This document shows, in pieces, positions 26,564 to 36,432 of a stretch of DNA of 64,000 nt. How positions within the stretch are numbered: position 1 is the first letter of the stretch; each line of letters begins with the position of its first letter. The notes beneath the pieces were generated by a model that saw only the letters and a list, made by a program, of their open reading frames with translations, made no database searches and had not been told where the DNA came from. The DNA lies in the NCBI GenBank assembly GCA_900319645.1, contig ONPG01000020.1, positions 16,310 to 80,309 of the forward strand. The letters are read 5' to 3'. The translations under genes and the position numbers were made by a program. Origin of the DNA: an uncultured Bacteroidales bacterium (GTDB lineage Bacteria > Bacteroidota > Bacteroidia > Bacteroidales > Paludibacteraceae).

Positions 26564-27385
26564 ATGGACAAAAAGAGTTTTTTTGATAAAAAAGATGCCA
26601 TTTTTGTAGCAGCCAATTTGGTAGCAGCCGTCATCGTTGTGTGCATCGTGCTCACCAGCCTGATTATCTGGCTGCGCAGTTACACCCAGCACGGAGTGGA
26701 GATCACCGTAGCGGATGTCAAGGGAATGACACGCGTCGAGGCCGATTCCGTACTCCACGCACAGGGGCTGCAAACGCAGATTGTGGACAGTACTTATTCC
26801 AACAAAGTACCGTTTGGCACGATTGTTGACCAGGATCCTAAAGGAGACAGCCATGCCAAAGCGGGACGGATGGTCTATCTGACCGTCAACGCCAGCGGAA
26901 AACCCAAAGTAGCAATGCCCAACCTGCAGGATATGAGTTACCGTCAAGCAGAGACCACGCTCCGTAGCATCGGTCTGCAGGTGGATAATGTGTATGAATA
27001 CGAGCCATCCGCTTTCCGTGACCTCGTGCTCGATGTCAAATCCGACGGCAAGAGCATTGCTCCCGGCACCATGATCGAGCAGGGCACCAAGGTGCGTTTG
27101 GTAGTAGGCTTCGGACGCGGAACAGCCAAAGTGGTGGTACCCAGCGTGATCGGCATGACCCTGCAGGACGCTCGGAGCTTGCTCCTCAACCGCAAACTGA
27201 CCGTCGGTGCCACCCACTACGACGAGCCGCCGCAGGACGACATCCCTTCGCTGGTTTATAACCAGGTGCCCGAGGCCGGCAATCAACTCACCGAAGGAGA
27301 GACCGTCACCCTGTATCTCTCTACGGATATCGAAAAAACCGCTACCGGAGGCGGTACGAATAACGAAGATGACAATTGGTTCTGA
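26564..27385 (+). CDS. Membrane-anchored protein with three PASTA domains
   Basis: 273 residues. A single transmembrane helix (about 15-38, NLVAAVIVVCIVLTSLIIWL) follows a short Lys/Asp-rich cytoplasmic end; three PASTA domains follow (about 45-110, 113-185, 190-262), each starting with VADVKGMT, AMPNLQDMS or VPSVIGMT. PASTA domains bind peptidoglycan fragments or penicillin-binding proteins; here there is no kinase or transpeptidase domain. Probably a periplasmic cell-wall sensor or cofactor. rluD follows after 5 bases, so they form an operon. Confidence 0.9.
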   Translation: MDKKSFFDKKDAIFVAANLVAAVIVVCIVLTSLIIWLRSYTQHGVEITVADVKGMTRVEADSVLHAQGLQTQIVDSTYSNKVPFGTIVDQDPKGDSHAKAGRMVYLTVNASGKPKVAMPNLQDMSYRQAETTLRSIGLQVDNVYEYEPSAFRDLVLDVKSDGKSIAPGTMIEQGTKVRLVVGFGRGTAKVVVPSVIGMTLQDARSLLLNRKLTVGATHYDEPPQDDIPSLVYNQVPEAGNQLTEGETVTLYLSTDIEKTATGGGTNNEDDNWF

Positions 27386-27390
27386 CAATA

Positions 27391-28461
27391 ATGACCAGTG
27401 AACAAACTGAAATAAACACGATCGTCGAAGACGAGCTCTGGGAGCGTTGGCGATGCGAGGTGGACAAAGGTCAAGGCAAAGAACGCGTTGACAAATACCT
27501 GGCGGAGCACATGACCAACACCAGCCGCAACCGCATCCAAACGGCTGCTGATGCCGGCAACGTCTGGGTCAACGGCAAACCCGTCGCCAGCAGCTACAAA
27601 GTCAAACCGGGCGACGTAGTGCAAGTGCTCCTCGACCATGAGCCACACGACTTCACCATCACGCCGGAGAACATCCCGCTCGATATCGTCTATGAGGACG
27701 AAGACGTGCTGGTGGTCAACAAGCCAGCAGGGCTGGTGGTTCATCCCGGTCACGGAAACTACGAGCACACCCTGCTCCACGCCTTGGCTTGGCACTTCAG
27801 CCATGAGTCATCAGCCATCACCAACCACCAATCACCAATCGATATCAACGACCCTTCGATTGGTTTGGTACACCGCATTGACAAGGACACCAGCGGCCTG
27901 CTACTGATAGCCAAGACGCCGGAAGCCAAAGCGAACCTCGGCAAGCAGTTTTTCGACCACACCACCGAGCGCACCTACAACGCCCTCGTCTGGGGGACGT
28001 TCCGGGAGGACAGCGGTACGATTGAAGGAGCCTTGGCACGCGACAACAGAGACCGGACTATCTACCGCGTATGGGATCCCGAGGAATGTCCGCAGGCCAA
28101 AGAGGCAGTGACCCACTGGCAGGTGCTCGAACGATTCCCTTACGTCACACTCGTCGAGTGCAAGCTGGAGACCGGACGCACCCACCAGATACGCGTGCAC
28201 ATGAAACATATAGGTCACCCGCTCTTCGCCGACGAGAAATACGGCGGAATGGAGATCCTCAAAGGACTGCGAACCCAGAAATACAAACAATATATCGAAA
28301 ACTGCTTTGCGCTGTGCCCTCGCCAAGTGCTGCATGCGCGCACCTTGGGATTCACCCATCCGCGAACCGGCGAACGGATGCTTTTTGACAGCCAATGGCC
28401 GGAAGATATGACCAACCTGATTAACAAATGGAGGAATTATGAGCCAAATACTTTGGGTTGA
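27391..28461 (+). CDS. rluD: RluD-family 23S rRNA pseudouridine synthase
   Basis: 356 residues from the ATG at 27391. An S4 RNA-binding domain (ERVDKYLAEHM, GNVWVNGKPV, about 30-80) precedes the catalytic domain with VLVVNKPAGLVVHPG and the active-site motif HRIDKDTSGLLLIAK (catalytic Asp). The closing motif is TGRTHQIRVHM. It makes pseudouridines in large-subunit rRNA helix 69 in E. coli. Between the two catalytic motifs lies an odd in-frame insert, FSHESSAITNHQSPIDIN, written in the tandem repeat CCAATCACCAATC-like DNA (27805-27842) seen in spacers. The end overlaps porX by 23 bases. Confidence 0.93.
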   Translation: MTSEQTEINTIVEDELWERWRCEVDKGQGKERVDKYLAEHMTNTSRNRIQTAADAGNVWVNGKPVASSYKVKPGDVVQVLLDHEPHDFTITPENIPLDIVYEDEDVLVVNKPAGLVVHPGHGNYEHTLLHALAWHFSHESSAITNHQSPIDINDPSIGLVHRIDKDTSGLLLIAKTPEAKANLGKQFFDHTTERTYNALVWGTFREDSGTIEGALARDNRDRTIYRVWDPEECPQAKEAVTHWQVLERFPYVTLVECKLETGRTHQIRVHMKHIGHPLFADEKYGGMEILKGLRTQKYKQYIENCFALCPRQVLHARTLGFTHPRTGERMLFDSQWPEDMTNLINKWRNYEPNTLG

Positions 28462-30004
28462 CGACGAAATAGATTTGTTGCAACCGTATATCATCTATCT
28501 GAGTAGCAAAGGGTACAACGTAGTGACCGCCACCAATGGGCAGGACGCTTTGGACCGTTTCAGAAACGCAGAGGGAGAGACTATCGACATCGTCTTTCTC
28601 GATGAGAACATGCCGGGTTTGACAGGACTGGAGACGCTGCAGGAGATCAAACGCCTTCGGCCGGACGTGCCCGTAGTGATGATCACCAAGAGCGAGGAAG
28701 AGCACATCATGGAGCAGGCGATAGGCGAGAAGATTGCCGACTACCTGATCAAACCCGTCAACCCCAACCAGATCCTGCTGTGCCTCAAGAAACATATCCA
28801 CCAGCAGGCTATCGTGAGCGAACACGCACGCGACAACTACCGCCAGGAGTGGAGCGACATCTCCTATATGATCGACACCGCCGCCACACCCGACGAATGG
28901 AAAGCCGTGGAGCGAACCCTCAGCCACTGGGACATCGAACTCGAGAACTCCCCTATGCGCAGCATGCTCGAAGACCAGCGCGCACAAGCCAATGCCGCCT
29001 TCGGCAAATGGGTGCAGAAAAACTATGTGGAGATAGTGGAAAACCGCAAGCCGAAAGCCGAGAGCCAGAGCGAAGTGGTCATGTCGCCGGATGTGATGAA
29101 ACACACGGTCTTCCCACTGCTCGACAAAGGCGAGAAAGTGCTGCTATGCGTCATCGACAACTTCCGCTACGACCAGTGGAAGACCATTCAGCCGCTCCTC
29201 AGCGAGTTCTACACCATCCGTCAGGAAGAGCAGTATTTCTCTATCCTGCCCACCGCTACCCAATACGCCCGCAACGCTATTTTCTCCGGACTGCTCCCGT
29301 TGCAGATTCAGGAGATGTACCCGCAACTGTGGGTGGAGGAAGGCGACGAAGATAGCAAGAACCAATATGAGAAAGAGCTGGTGCAGACCCTTCTCGACCG
29401 TTACCGCCGACGTGAGACCTTCAGCTATTGGAAAGTCAACGAGAGCGATTTCTGCGAGCGCGTAACCGCCCAACTCAAAGGCGCCAAGACACCGCTTAAC
29501 ATCGTGGTTTTCAATTTCATAGACATGCTTTCCCACTCGCGTACCGAGAGCAAGATGATGCGCGAACTGGCGAACGACGAAGCGGCATACCGCAGTCTGA
29601 CCCTCAGCTGGTTCCGCCATTCGCCGACCCATCGTCTCCTCAGCCGGGCTGCCGAACTGGGTTTCACACTCGTCCTCACCACCGACCACGGTACCACACG
29701 CGTCAAGAACGCCGTGCAGATCATTGCCGACAAGAACACCAACACCAATATCCGCTACAAAGTGGGCAAAGCGCTCAACTGCAACAGCAAGAACATCATG
29801 ACTATCGACCAGCCCAAGCGCGTCGGACTGCCCTGCCCAAACGTCAGCAGCAGCTATATGTTCTGCACAGGAAGCGATTTCTTCGCCTACCCCAACCAGT
29901 TCAACTATTACGCCCAGTACTACCGCAACACGTTCCAGCATGGCGGTATCTCGCTGGAGGAGATGATTGTTCCGCTGGTCACCATGGTGCCGAAAGGAAA
30001 TTGA
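28439..30004 (+). CDS. porX: PorX, T9SS response regulator with PglZ phosphodiesterase domain
   Basis: 521 residues; ATG preceded by GGAGGAATT. A receiver domain (1-120) has the acidic pair Asp8/Asp9, phospho-acceptor Asp55 (VFLDENMPG) and Lys in DYLIKPVNP. The C-terminal part is a PglZ/alkaline phosphatase-like domain (CVIDNFRYDQW, LLPLQIQEMYPQLW, TTDHGTTRVKNAVQ, HGGISLEEM). PorX works with the kinase PorY and the ECF sigma factor SigP to control T9SS genes; its presence fits the T9SS-like tails on secreted proteins in the window. It contains a KPKAESQSE insert-like linker near residue 200. Confidence 0.93.
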   Translation: MSQILWVDDEIDLLQPYIIYLSSKGYNVVTATNGQDALDRFRNAEGETIDIVFLDENMPGLTGLETLQEIKRLRPDVPVVMITKSEEEHIMEQAIGEKIADYLIKPVNPNQILLCLKKHIHQQAIVSEHARDNYRQEWSDISYMIDTAATPDEWKAVERTLSHWDIELENSPMRSMLEDQRAQANAAFGKWVQKNYVEIVENRKPKAESQSEVVMSPDVMKHTVFPLLDKGEKVLLCVIDNFRYDQWKTIQPLLSEFYTIRQEEQYFSILPTATQYARNAIFSGLLPLQIQEMYPQLWVEEGDEDSKNQYEKELVQTLLDRYRRRETFSYWKVNESDFCERVTAQLKGAKTPLNIVVFNFIDMLSHSRTESKMMRELANDEAAYRSLTLSWFRHSPTHRLLSRAAELGFTLVLTTDHGTTRVKNAVQIIADKNTNTNIRYKVGKALNCNSKNIMTIDQPKRVGLPCPNVSSSYMFCTGSDFFAYPNQFNYYAQYYRNTFQHGGISLEEMIVPLVTMVPKGN

Positions 30005-30022
30005 CCAAACGACGCATGACCA

Positions 30023-30943
30023 ATGAGCAATAAACCGTCACATAGCTTCTTTCGGTTCGTGGGCTGGCTGATGCTGGCGGCTATCGGCTTGCTGCTGTGG
30101 CTGGCACTCAGCCACGGCACTCCGCCTACGGCGGAAGAACTGGCGGACAAACCCCACCGTCTCACCGTCCTCACGTGGAACACCGCACGCATGGGCAATT
30201 TCGAAAAACCCTCGAAAAACAAAGTCCTGCAATTCCTTCTGGAGCAGGACGCAGACGTGATCTGTTTGCAGGAAGTGGATGTCTATAAGGTCTCGCGCTA
30301 CCTGACCTTGCCGGAAGTGAAAAATGCTCTGGGTGCCAAATACCGCTACTCCTATATCGATTTCTCGGTCTATAACAAATGGCACCAGTTCGGCACGATG
30401 GTGTGGAGCAAGTATCCGCTCATTCATAAGCAAAGTATTCACTACGAGACACGCGGCAACCTCTCCAACCGCTGCGACCTCGTCGTCGGGAGCGATACCA
30501 TCCGCCTTTTCAACAACCATCTGGAATCATATAGTTTCGAGCGGCAGGACTTTCAGGAGGCAGAGACACTGCGCAACTACGAAGGCGTACGATCGTCTGC
30601 CCGCAACCTGGAGGAAAAATGGAAACGTGCCCGTCCGCTCAGACGCGAACAGGCACGTATAGTGCGCAAGGAAATCAAGGCCAGTCCTTATCCCGTAATC
30701 GTGGTGGGTGATTTCAATTCCACGCCCCTCAGCTATGCCTACCAGACTATCCGGTGCGGGCTGCATGACGCATGGGCGGAAACCAGTTGGGGCAGATGGG
30801 GTACGACCTGCAAGAAAGGTCTTCTCGGCGTACACATCGACTATATTCTCTCCTCCCCAACCATCGTCCCTGTCAGTTGTACTATCCGCAGGGATGCAAC
30901 GGGTTCGGATCACTGGCCTGTCGTCGCCACCTTAGCCTGGTAA
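30023..30943 (+). CDS. Membrane-anchored endonuclease/exonuclease/phosphatase-family protein
   Basis: 306 residues. A basic N-terminus and one transmembrane helix (about 11-30, FVGWLMLAAIGLLLWLAL) are followed by the EEP fold: LTVLTWNTAR, ICLQEVD (metal-binding Glu), LFNNHLES, VVGDFNSTPLS and the terminal SDHWPV (catalytic His). The substrate cannot be read: phosphodiester or phospholipid/phosphoprotein targets are all possible. It follows porX by 18 bases and may be co-transcribed. Confidence 0.88.
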   Translation: MSNKPSHSFFRFVGWLMLAAIGLLLWLALSHGTPPTAEELADKPHRLTVLTWNTARMGNFEKPSKNKVLQFLLEQDADVICLQEVDVYKVSRYLTLPEVKNALGAKYRYSYIDFSVYNKWHQFGTMVWSKYPLIHKQSIHYETRGNLSNRCDLVVGSDTIRLFNNHLESYSFERQDFQEAETLRNYEGVRSSARNLEEKWKRARPLRREQARIVRKEIKASPYPVIVVGDFNSTPLSYAYQTIRCGLHDAWAETSWGRWGTTCKKGLLGVHIDYILSSPTIVPVSCTIRRDATGSDHWPVVATLAW

Positions 30944-30998
30944 TTTTCAATTTTCAACTTTCAACTTTCAACTTTCAACTTTCAATTTTCAATTTTCC
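30944..30998. repeat. TTTCAAC heptamer tandem repeat
   Basis: About seven consecutive units of TTTTCAA/CTTTCAA between convergent genes. The same word occurs at 7250-7280, 22098-22135 and, in frame, within the HAD gene (57004-57036). Confidence 0.85.
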
Positions 30999-30999
30999 A

Positions 31000-31770
31000 T
31001 CACCTTTCCCCTTTATGGTAATGGTACCCGCCGAAACGGTCGTTGTCGGTGCTATCAAGGCGTGTGTGGCTGTCCTTGCCTTTGAACAGGCTGCGGAACC
31101 AATCCACTATCTTCGGCTCATGCCAGTCGTGCTTACGCCACCATAAAATCAGCAGCCATCCGAACAACATACCACCCAGATGGGCGAAATGCGCCACATT
31201 GTCCGCCGTGAATCCAGCTACCGAACCCAGACCGGCAAACAACTCAAATGCTGCATAAAATATAACGAACACGCGTGCGCGTATGGGCACAGGTATAAAT
31301 AGGATATACAAGGGCACATCCGGATAGAGCCATCCAAAAGCGAACAGGATACCGAACACGGCACCCGAGGCACCGATGGTATTGATGGCGGCAGCGTATT
31401 GCGCCAAAGCCGCAGCTCCGTAATGGCCGCTCATCTCACTCAGCATGAGCGCCCAGACCGCCTCCTGAACCACCGCTGCACCCAAACCGCAAACCAGGTA
31501 GTAAATCAGAAATCTCCGCTCGCCCCATTCGTTCTCAATCATCGGACCGAACATCCACACCGCAAACATGTTGCAGATGATATGACTCAGGTTCGCGTGA
31601 AGGAACATGTAGCTAAACGGCTGCCACCAATGGAAGGTGGACGCGGACACGAAATGCAAACCGCACAAATAATTCAAATCCACTCCATAACGCTGCATGA
31701 TGTCAGCGAGCAGATAGATTACAAAATTGGCTATCAACAGATAGCGCGTCACTGTAGGTAAATTTCTCAT
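31000..31770 (-). CDS. Rhomboid-family intramembrane serine protease
   Basis: 256 residues from the ATG at 31770 (MRNLPTVTRYLL), since the promoter lies just upstream. Six or so hydrophobic helices; the catalytic Ser is in IGASGAVFGI and the catalytic His in HFAHLGGMLFG; WWQPFSYMFLH and HIICNMFAVWMFG are typical of the family. Cleaves membrane proteins within the bilayer. The hydrophilic tail (WRKHDWHEPKIVDW onward) is cytoplasmic. Convergent with the EEP gene. Confidence 0.92.
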   Translation of the reverse strand: MRNLPTVTRYLLIANFVIYLLADIMQRYGVDLNYLCGLHFVSASTFHWWQPFSYMFLHANLSHIICNMFAVWMFGPMIENEWGERRFLIYYLVCGLGAAVVQEAVWALMLSEMSGHYGAAALAQYAAAINTIGASGAVFGILFAFGWLYPDVPLYILFIPVPIRARVFVIFYAAFELFAGLGSVAGFTADNVAHFAHLGGMLFGWLLILWWRKHDWHEPKIVDWFRSLFKGKDSHTRLDSTDNDRFGGYHYHKGER

Positions 31771-31778
31771 AACGGGTG

Positions 31779-31810
31779 CAAAAGTACTACTTTTCTTTGA
31801 TATAATCATA
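31779..31810 (-). promoter_or_regulatory. Promoter of the rhomboid gene
   Basis: Minus strand TACTTTTG (31779-31786) with a weak -33 match TATG (31807-31810) at the standard 20-base spacing; start codon 9 bases downstream. Confidence 0.6.
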
Positions 31811-31912
31811 CTAAAAATGCACTTTTATACCCAAAAAGCACTATTTTTCAATAAAAAGCGTTTTTTTTTGTAAAAAATGTTTGTAGATTAAAGAAATTTT
31901 TGTAACTTTGCC

Positions 31913-31920
31913 CCGATTTT
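31913..31920 (+). promoter_or_regulatory. -7 element of the HU gene
   Basis: TAACTTTG, 52 bases before the ATG. No TTTG lies at the expected -33 site. Confidence 0.6.
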
Positions 31921-31972
31921 TGGAAGAAACTCCAATCAACTAACTTTTTTAATAATTTCAAAATCCAGGATT

Positions 31973-32236
31973 ATGAACAAGCAAGGACTTATTGAAGCAG
32001 TTGCAGCTAAGGCTCAGGTTAGCAAAGCTGAGGCATCCAAGGTTCTCGACGCAGCTCTTGAGGCTGCTGTTGAGGCAGTAAAAAAAGGTGAGGGCGTACA
32101 GCTCGTTGGCTACCTGACTCTCACTCCGGTTCAGAAACCGGCTCGTCAGGCTAAGAATCCGCGTACCGGTGCAGTAGTTAACGTTCCGGCTAAGCAGGTT
32201 GTTAAGGCTAAACTCGGTGCTAAATTTGCTCTCTAA
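31973..32236 (+). CDS. HU-family DNA-binding protein
   Basis: 87 residues, the usual HU length. MNKQGLIEAVAAKAQVSKAE gives the first helices; VQLVGYLTLTPVQKPARQAKN covers the beta arm region and NPRTGAVVNVPAKQVVKAKL the arm and the last helix. Binds and bends DNA as a dimer. Its usual GFG before the strand is replaced by VGYLTL. Monocistronic: own promoter and terminator. Confidence 0.95.
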   Translation: MNKQGLIEAVAAKAQVSKAEASKVLDAALEAAVEAVKKGEGVQLVGYLTLTPVQKPARQAKNPRTGAVVNVPAKQVVKAKLGAKFAL

Positions 32237-32257
32237 TCAGGCAATTTAATTTCACCA

Positions 32258-32290
32258 ACGAGTTGCTCTGCAAAACGGGCAACTCGTTTT
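32258..32290 (+). terminator. Terminator of the HU gene
   Basis: ACGAGTTGC, 12-base loop, GCAACTCGT then TTT; 9-bp stem. Confidence 0.75.
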
Positions 32291-32352
32291 GCGTCTGTTT
32301 ATTTTAATTGGGACCGGCGTACTCGGTACTGCGTCCCATCGTACATTTATTT

Positions 32353-32919
32353 ATGTTAAACATCATTTTATGCGGTGCCCCGGGAAGCGGCAAAGGCACC
32401 CAATCCGAACTCATTGTTAAGAAATACGGCCTGCAGCACCTCTCTACAGGCGATGTGCTGCGTGCTGAAATTGCCAAAGGCAGCGAACTGGGCAAACAGA
32501 TTGATGCCCTCATCTCACAGGGAAACCTCGTGCCGGACGATATGATGTACGGCGTCATCGAGAACTATATCTCCTCCCTCCCTGCTGACTGCAAAGGTAC
32601 TATCTTCGACGGCTATCCGCGTACCGTGTCGCAAGCCGAGTCGCTGACCCGACTGCTCAAGAAATACGGCATGGAAGCTGTCATGATCGACCTGCTGGTG
32701 GACGAACAGCTCCTTATACAACGCCTCATCGAGCGTGGCAAAGTGAGCGGTCGTGCCGATGACAACCTCAATACGATCCGTCACCGCATTGCCGTCTATC
32801 ACAACCAGACCGAACCTATCGCACATTACTACCTCCACCACGGCAACTACGTCGCTGTCAACGGTAACCACTGCGTGGATGACGTCTTCCTCCAGATTGA
32901 GCGAATCCTGGATAAGTAA
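32353..32919 (+). CDS. adk: Adenylate kinase, short type
   Basis: 188 residues from the ATG at 32353. P-loop GAPGSGKGTQ near residue 8, LSTGDVLR (AMP site), FDGYPRTVSQAE (nucleotide-binding Arg) and GRADDN. The LID is the short form without zinc ligands. Converts ATP + AMP to 2 ADP. In place of the usual DGFPRT it has DGYPRT. It precedes obg by 73 bases, a neighbourhood common in Bacteroidota. Confidence 0.95.
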   Translation: MLNIILCGAPGSGKGTQSELIVKKYGLQHLSTGDVLRAEIAKGSELGKQIDALISQGNLVPDDMMYGVIENYISSLPADCKGTIFDGYPRTVSQAESLTRLLKKYGMEAVMIDLLVDEQLLIQRLIERGKVSGRADDNLNTIRHRIAVYHNQTEPIAHYYLHHGNYVAVNGNHCVDDVFLQIERILDK

Positions 32920-32992
32920 AATTGGCTATTAGCTATTGGCTGTTAGCTAAATAGGGCACTTTAAATTGATAATTTGTAAAATCGGACTTACC

Positions 32993-34177
32993 ATGGCTGG
33001 AAATTTTATCGACTACGTGAAAATCTACTGCCGCTCCGGCAAGGGCGGCGCAGGGTGTATGCACCTCCATCGTGCCAAATATCTGCCGAAAGGCGGACCT
33101 GACGGCGGTGATGGCGGCAAAGGCGGGTCGGTAATCCTCCATGGCAACCGGAACCTTTGGACCCTGCTCCACCTCAAGTACCAGAAACATATCATGGCTA
33201 CCGACGGTGGCAAGGGCGGACAGAGCCGCTCGTTCGGCAAAGATGGCGAGGACAAGATTATCGAAGTGCCTTGCGGTACTGTCGTCTATGACGGCGAGAC
33301 CGGTGAGTTTATCTGCGAGGTCAAGCACCACGACGAACGGGTCGTTCTCCTCAAAGGCGGACGCGGCGGATTGGGCAACTGGCATTTCCGTACGGCTACC
33401 AACCAGGCTCCGCGTTACGCCCAACCGGGCGAACCGGCACAGGAGCGTACGGTGATCATGCAACTCAAGGTGCTGGCGGATGTGGGTCTCGTAGGTTTCC
33501 CCAATGCCGGCAAATCGACACTATTGAGCGTTGTCTCTGCCGCCAAGCCCGAGATAGCCGACTATCCCTTCACCACGTTGACGCCCCAATTGGGTATCGT
33601 CTCCTACCGCGACGGACGGTCGTTCTGTATGGCAGATATACCCGGTATCATCGAGGGTGCCAGCGAAGGCAAAGGACTCGGACTGAGGTTCCTCCGCCAT
33701 ATCGAGCGCAATGCGGTGCTCCTCTTCATGGTGCCGGCTACCAGCCCGGACATCATCGCGGAGTATAACATCCTTCTCCGCGAACTGGAGCAATACAACC
33801 CCGAACTGCTCACCAAGGCACGTATCCTCGCTGTCAGCAAGACCGACATGCCGCGGGTGGACGAAGAGGGCAACCCGATGCCGGCTATTGATTACGACCG
33901 CTTGAGCAAGGAGCTGGACATCCAAGTTCTCCCGATTTCATCGGTAAAAAACGAAGGTATCGATGTCCTCAAAGATGCGCTTTGGGTAGAGCTCAACAAA
34001 GAGCAGAACCAAGTCATCGAGATCTCCCATGCGCCAATCGACATCACGGTCATTGAAAAGGACGAAAATGACCAAATGGTAGATGACCAAATGGTAAATG
34101 AGGAGACCATCTATCTCAACGAGGTAGAGGAAGAATGGGACCTCGACAAATACAAAGGTATCGGTTGGGACGAGTGA
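32993..34177 (+). CDS. obg: Obg-family GTPase (CgtA)
   Basis: 394 residues from the ATG at 32993. Glycine-rich Obg fold (1-158: [28 protein letters not shown]), G domain with G1 [10 protein letters not shown]3 DIPGI and G4-like SKTDM. It acts in 50S ribosome assembly and stress control. The C-terminal tail is acidic, with no OCT domain. Residues about 358-370 ([14 protein letters not shown]) are written in a near-exact tandem repeat of TGACCAAATGGTA (34066-34101), similar to intergenic spacer repeats. Confidence 0.95.
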   Translation: MAGNFIDYVKIYCRSGKGGAGCMHLHRAKYLPKGGPDGGDGGKGGSVILHGNRNLWTLLHLKYQKHIMATDGGKGGQSRSFGKDGEDKIIEVPCGTVVYDGETGEFICEVKHHDERVVLLKGGRGGLGNWHFRTATNQAPRYAQPGEPAQERTVIMQLKVLADVGLVGFPNAGKSTLLSVVSAAKPEIADYPFTTLTPQLGIVSYRDGRSFCMADIPGIIEGASEGKGLGLRFLRHIERNAVLLFMVPATSPDIIAEYNILLRELEQYNPELLTKARILAVSKTDMPRVDEEGNPMPAIDYDRLSKELDIQVLPISSVKNEGIDVLKDALWVELNKEQNQVIEISHAPIDITVIEKDENDQMVDDQMVNEETIYLNEVEEEWDLDKYKGIGWDE

Positions 34178-34217
34178 CGGTAATTGATAATTGACAATTG
34201 AGAATGGACAATTGAGG

Positions 34218-35999
34218 ATGAAGTGGTATGACCAACTCATAGAATGGAGAGAGAAACATCTCAGCGAGAAGCACTTGGTGTTGCTCCTCTCGTTTTTTGT
34301 GGGTGTGTTCTCCTCTTTTGCGGCGGCGATACTGAAATCGTTTATCCACCTCATTCAGTGGGTTGTGGAGGAGCAGCTTATCGGCGACGGCAATACATGG
34401 TGGTACCTCATCACTCCCTTCATCGGTATCACGCTGGCGGCGTTGTTTGTCAGGTATGTCGTGCGCGACGACATCAGCCACGGTATCACCAAGATCCTCT
34501 ACGCTATCTCCCAGCGCAAATCGATCATCAAGGCGCACAACATGTGGTCATCTATCATCGGTTCGGGACTGACCATCGGTTTCGGTGGATCGGTCGGAGC
34601 CGAGGCACCTATTGTCCTCACCGGAGCTGCCATCGGTTCTAACCTCGCCAAAGCCTTCCGGCTCAACCAGAAGACCATGATGCTCATGATCGCCTGCGGT
34701 GCCGCGGGTGCCATTGGCGGTATCTTCAAAGCCCCCATCGCCGGACTGGTCTTCACGCTCGAGGTGCTGATGATGGACCTGACCATGACCTCGGTAGCGC
34801 CGCTGCTGATCTCCTCGGTCACCGCCACGGCTATCTCGTATATCCTCACCGGCATGGACCCAATGTTCCCGCTCGACAACTACGAGGATTTTGCGGTCAG
34901 CCGTATCCCCTGGTACTTGATTTTAGGTGCGGTCTGCGGATTTGTCAGCCTCTATTTCACAAGGGGCATGAACCGTCTGGAGAGGTGGTTCAAACATTCC
35001 GTCACCAACATGGGTGCCAAACTGCTCATCGGAGGTGCTACGCTGAGCGTGCTTATCTTCATCTTCCCGCCCCTATACGGTGAAGGCTACGACGTCATCC
35101 GCCAACTCATCAACGGCGATTGTATGTCCGCTCTGGAGAACAGTCCGCTTGAGCACAACGAATGGGCGGCACGCAACGGCTATTGGCTCCTGCTGACCTA
35201 TTTCGGTTTTATCCTCCTGTTCAAGATCGTCGCTTCGGTTGCCACCAACGGAGCCGGAGGTGTAGGAGGTATCTTCGCGCCTTCGCTCTTCATGGGAGCC
35301 GTCACCGGATTCCTCACGGCGCGTATCATGAATATGTCCGGTCTCTCGGTGCCCGAAGCTAACTTCGCCTTGGTCGGCATGGCGGGACTGATGTCCGGCG
35401 TCATGCACGCCCCACTCACCGGCATCTTCCTCATCGCCGAACTGACGGGCGGCTACCACCTTTTCATGCCACTGATGATCGTCAGCGTCATCTCCTATCT
35501 GACCATCATGCTTTTCGAGCCCCACTCGCTCTACGCCATGCGTCTGGCGCAGAAAGGCGAACTGCTCACCCACAACAAAGACCGTAACGTCCTCACTCTC
35601 CTCAAGATGGACAACGTCCTGGAGACCGACCTCACGGTTATCTTCCCCGAGATGACCCTTGGCGAACTGGTCAAAGTGATCTCCGAGAGCAAGCGCAATA
35701 TCTTCCCCGTCATCGACCATGACGGCCGCCTGCGCGGTATCCTGCTGCTGGACGAGGTGCGCAATATCATGTTCCAACCCCGTCTCTACAAACGTTTCAC
35801 GGTGGGTCAGCTCATGACCTCTCCGCCTGCGGTCCTTCGCCATGACCTGCCGATGGAGAAAGTGATGGAGATATTCGAGGACACCGGTGCCTGGAACCTG
35901 CCCGTCGTCGATCAGCACCGCCGATACCTCGGCTTTGTCTCCAAATCCAAGATCTTCAACTCCTACCGCCACGTCCTCGTCCATTTCTCCGAGGAGTGA
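34218..35999 (+). CDS. ClC-type chloride channel/transporter with CBS pair
   Basis: 593 residues from the ATG at 34218; the preceding spacer is an ATTGACAATTGAGAATGG-type repeat, so earlier TTG starts are unlikely. About ten membrane helices (40-430) with GSGLTIGFGGSVGAEAP: the gating Glu is present, in a GAEAP instead of the classical GREGP. GMAGLMSGVMHAPLTGIFL completes the anion site. Two CBS domains follow (about 455-585). Cl-/H+ exchange or F- or Cl- channel function cannot be told apart from sequence. Confidence 0.92.
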   Translation: MKWYDQLIEWREKHLSEKHLVLLLSFFVGVFSSFAAAILKSFIHLIQWVVEEQLIGDGNTWWYLITPFIGITLAALFVRYVVRDDISHGITKILYAISQRKSIIKAHNMWSSIIGSGLTIGFGGSVGAEAPIVLTGAAIGSNLAKAFRLNQKTMMLMIACGAAGAIGGIFKAPIAGLVFTLEVLMMDLTMTSVAPLLISSVTATAISYILTGMDPMFPLDNYEDFAVSRIPWYLILGAVCGFVSLYFTRGMNRLERWFKHSVTNMGAKLLIGGATLSVLIFIFPPLYGEGYDVIRQLINGDCMSALENSPLEHNEWAARNGYWLLLTYFGFILLFKIVASVATNGAGGVGGIFAPSLFMGAVTGFLTARIMNMSGLSVPEANFALVGMAGLMSGVMHAPLTGIFLIAELTGGYHLFMPLMIVSVISYLTIMLFEPHSLYAMRLAQKGELLTHNKDRNVLTLLKMDNVLETDLTVIFPEMTLGELVKVISESKRNIFPVIDHDGRLRGILLLDEVRNIMFQPRLYKRFTVGQLMTSPPAVLRHDLPMEKVMEIFEDTGAWNLPVVDQHRRYLGFVSKSKIFNSYRHVLVHFSEE

Positions 36000-36341
36000 T
36001 TCCGCCTGCCCTCCACTCATCCTTCCTGTCGTTTCCCTGCCCTGTGGGGAGCTTATGTAGGGTATCGTTTGTCTATCTCGATACCACATCGTTACCACTA
36101 CGCAGGGTCATAGTACGATTTAGGATATTGGAATCAGAAAATCCCCCTGTCCCCCCTCAAGAACCGGGGCAATGACATAGACCAGGTGACCACCTGACCA
36201 ACTCTTTTATTAAATCTCACCCACGCACGTATGTGTGTATGTATTTTTAAAAAAAGCTGGTCACCTGGTCACCTGGTCACCCTCTCTCTTTCCGCTTAAT
36301 CACCTGTTTTTCTCATTTTCTCCCCAAAAATACATTTTTTT
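36000..36341. other. Intergenic region with GGTCACCT inverted and tandem repeats
   Basis: No gene. From about 36181 to 36282 it holds CCAGGTGACCACCTGACC and, 60 bases on, three tandem units CTGGTCACCTGGTCACC in the opposite sense, able to pair as a long stem. An alternating GTATGTGTGTATG stretch lies between. Confidence 0.7.
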
Positions 36342-36373
36342 CTTGCACAATTAGAGAAAAAGTTGTATCTTTG
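36342..36373 (+). promoter_or_regulatory. Promoter of the BspA-like/InlB-like gene pair
   Basis: CTTG (36342-36345), 20 bases, TATCTTTG (36366-36373); the ATG follows after 59 bases. Confidence 0.78.
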
Positions 36374-36432
36374 CACCCGCATAGTGAAAATCTATCATAT
36401 TCCCATGAAATAATTTAAACAACAAATATATT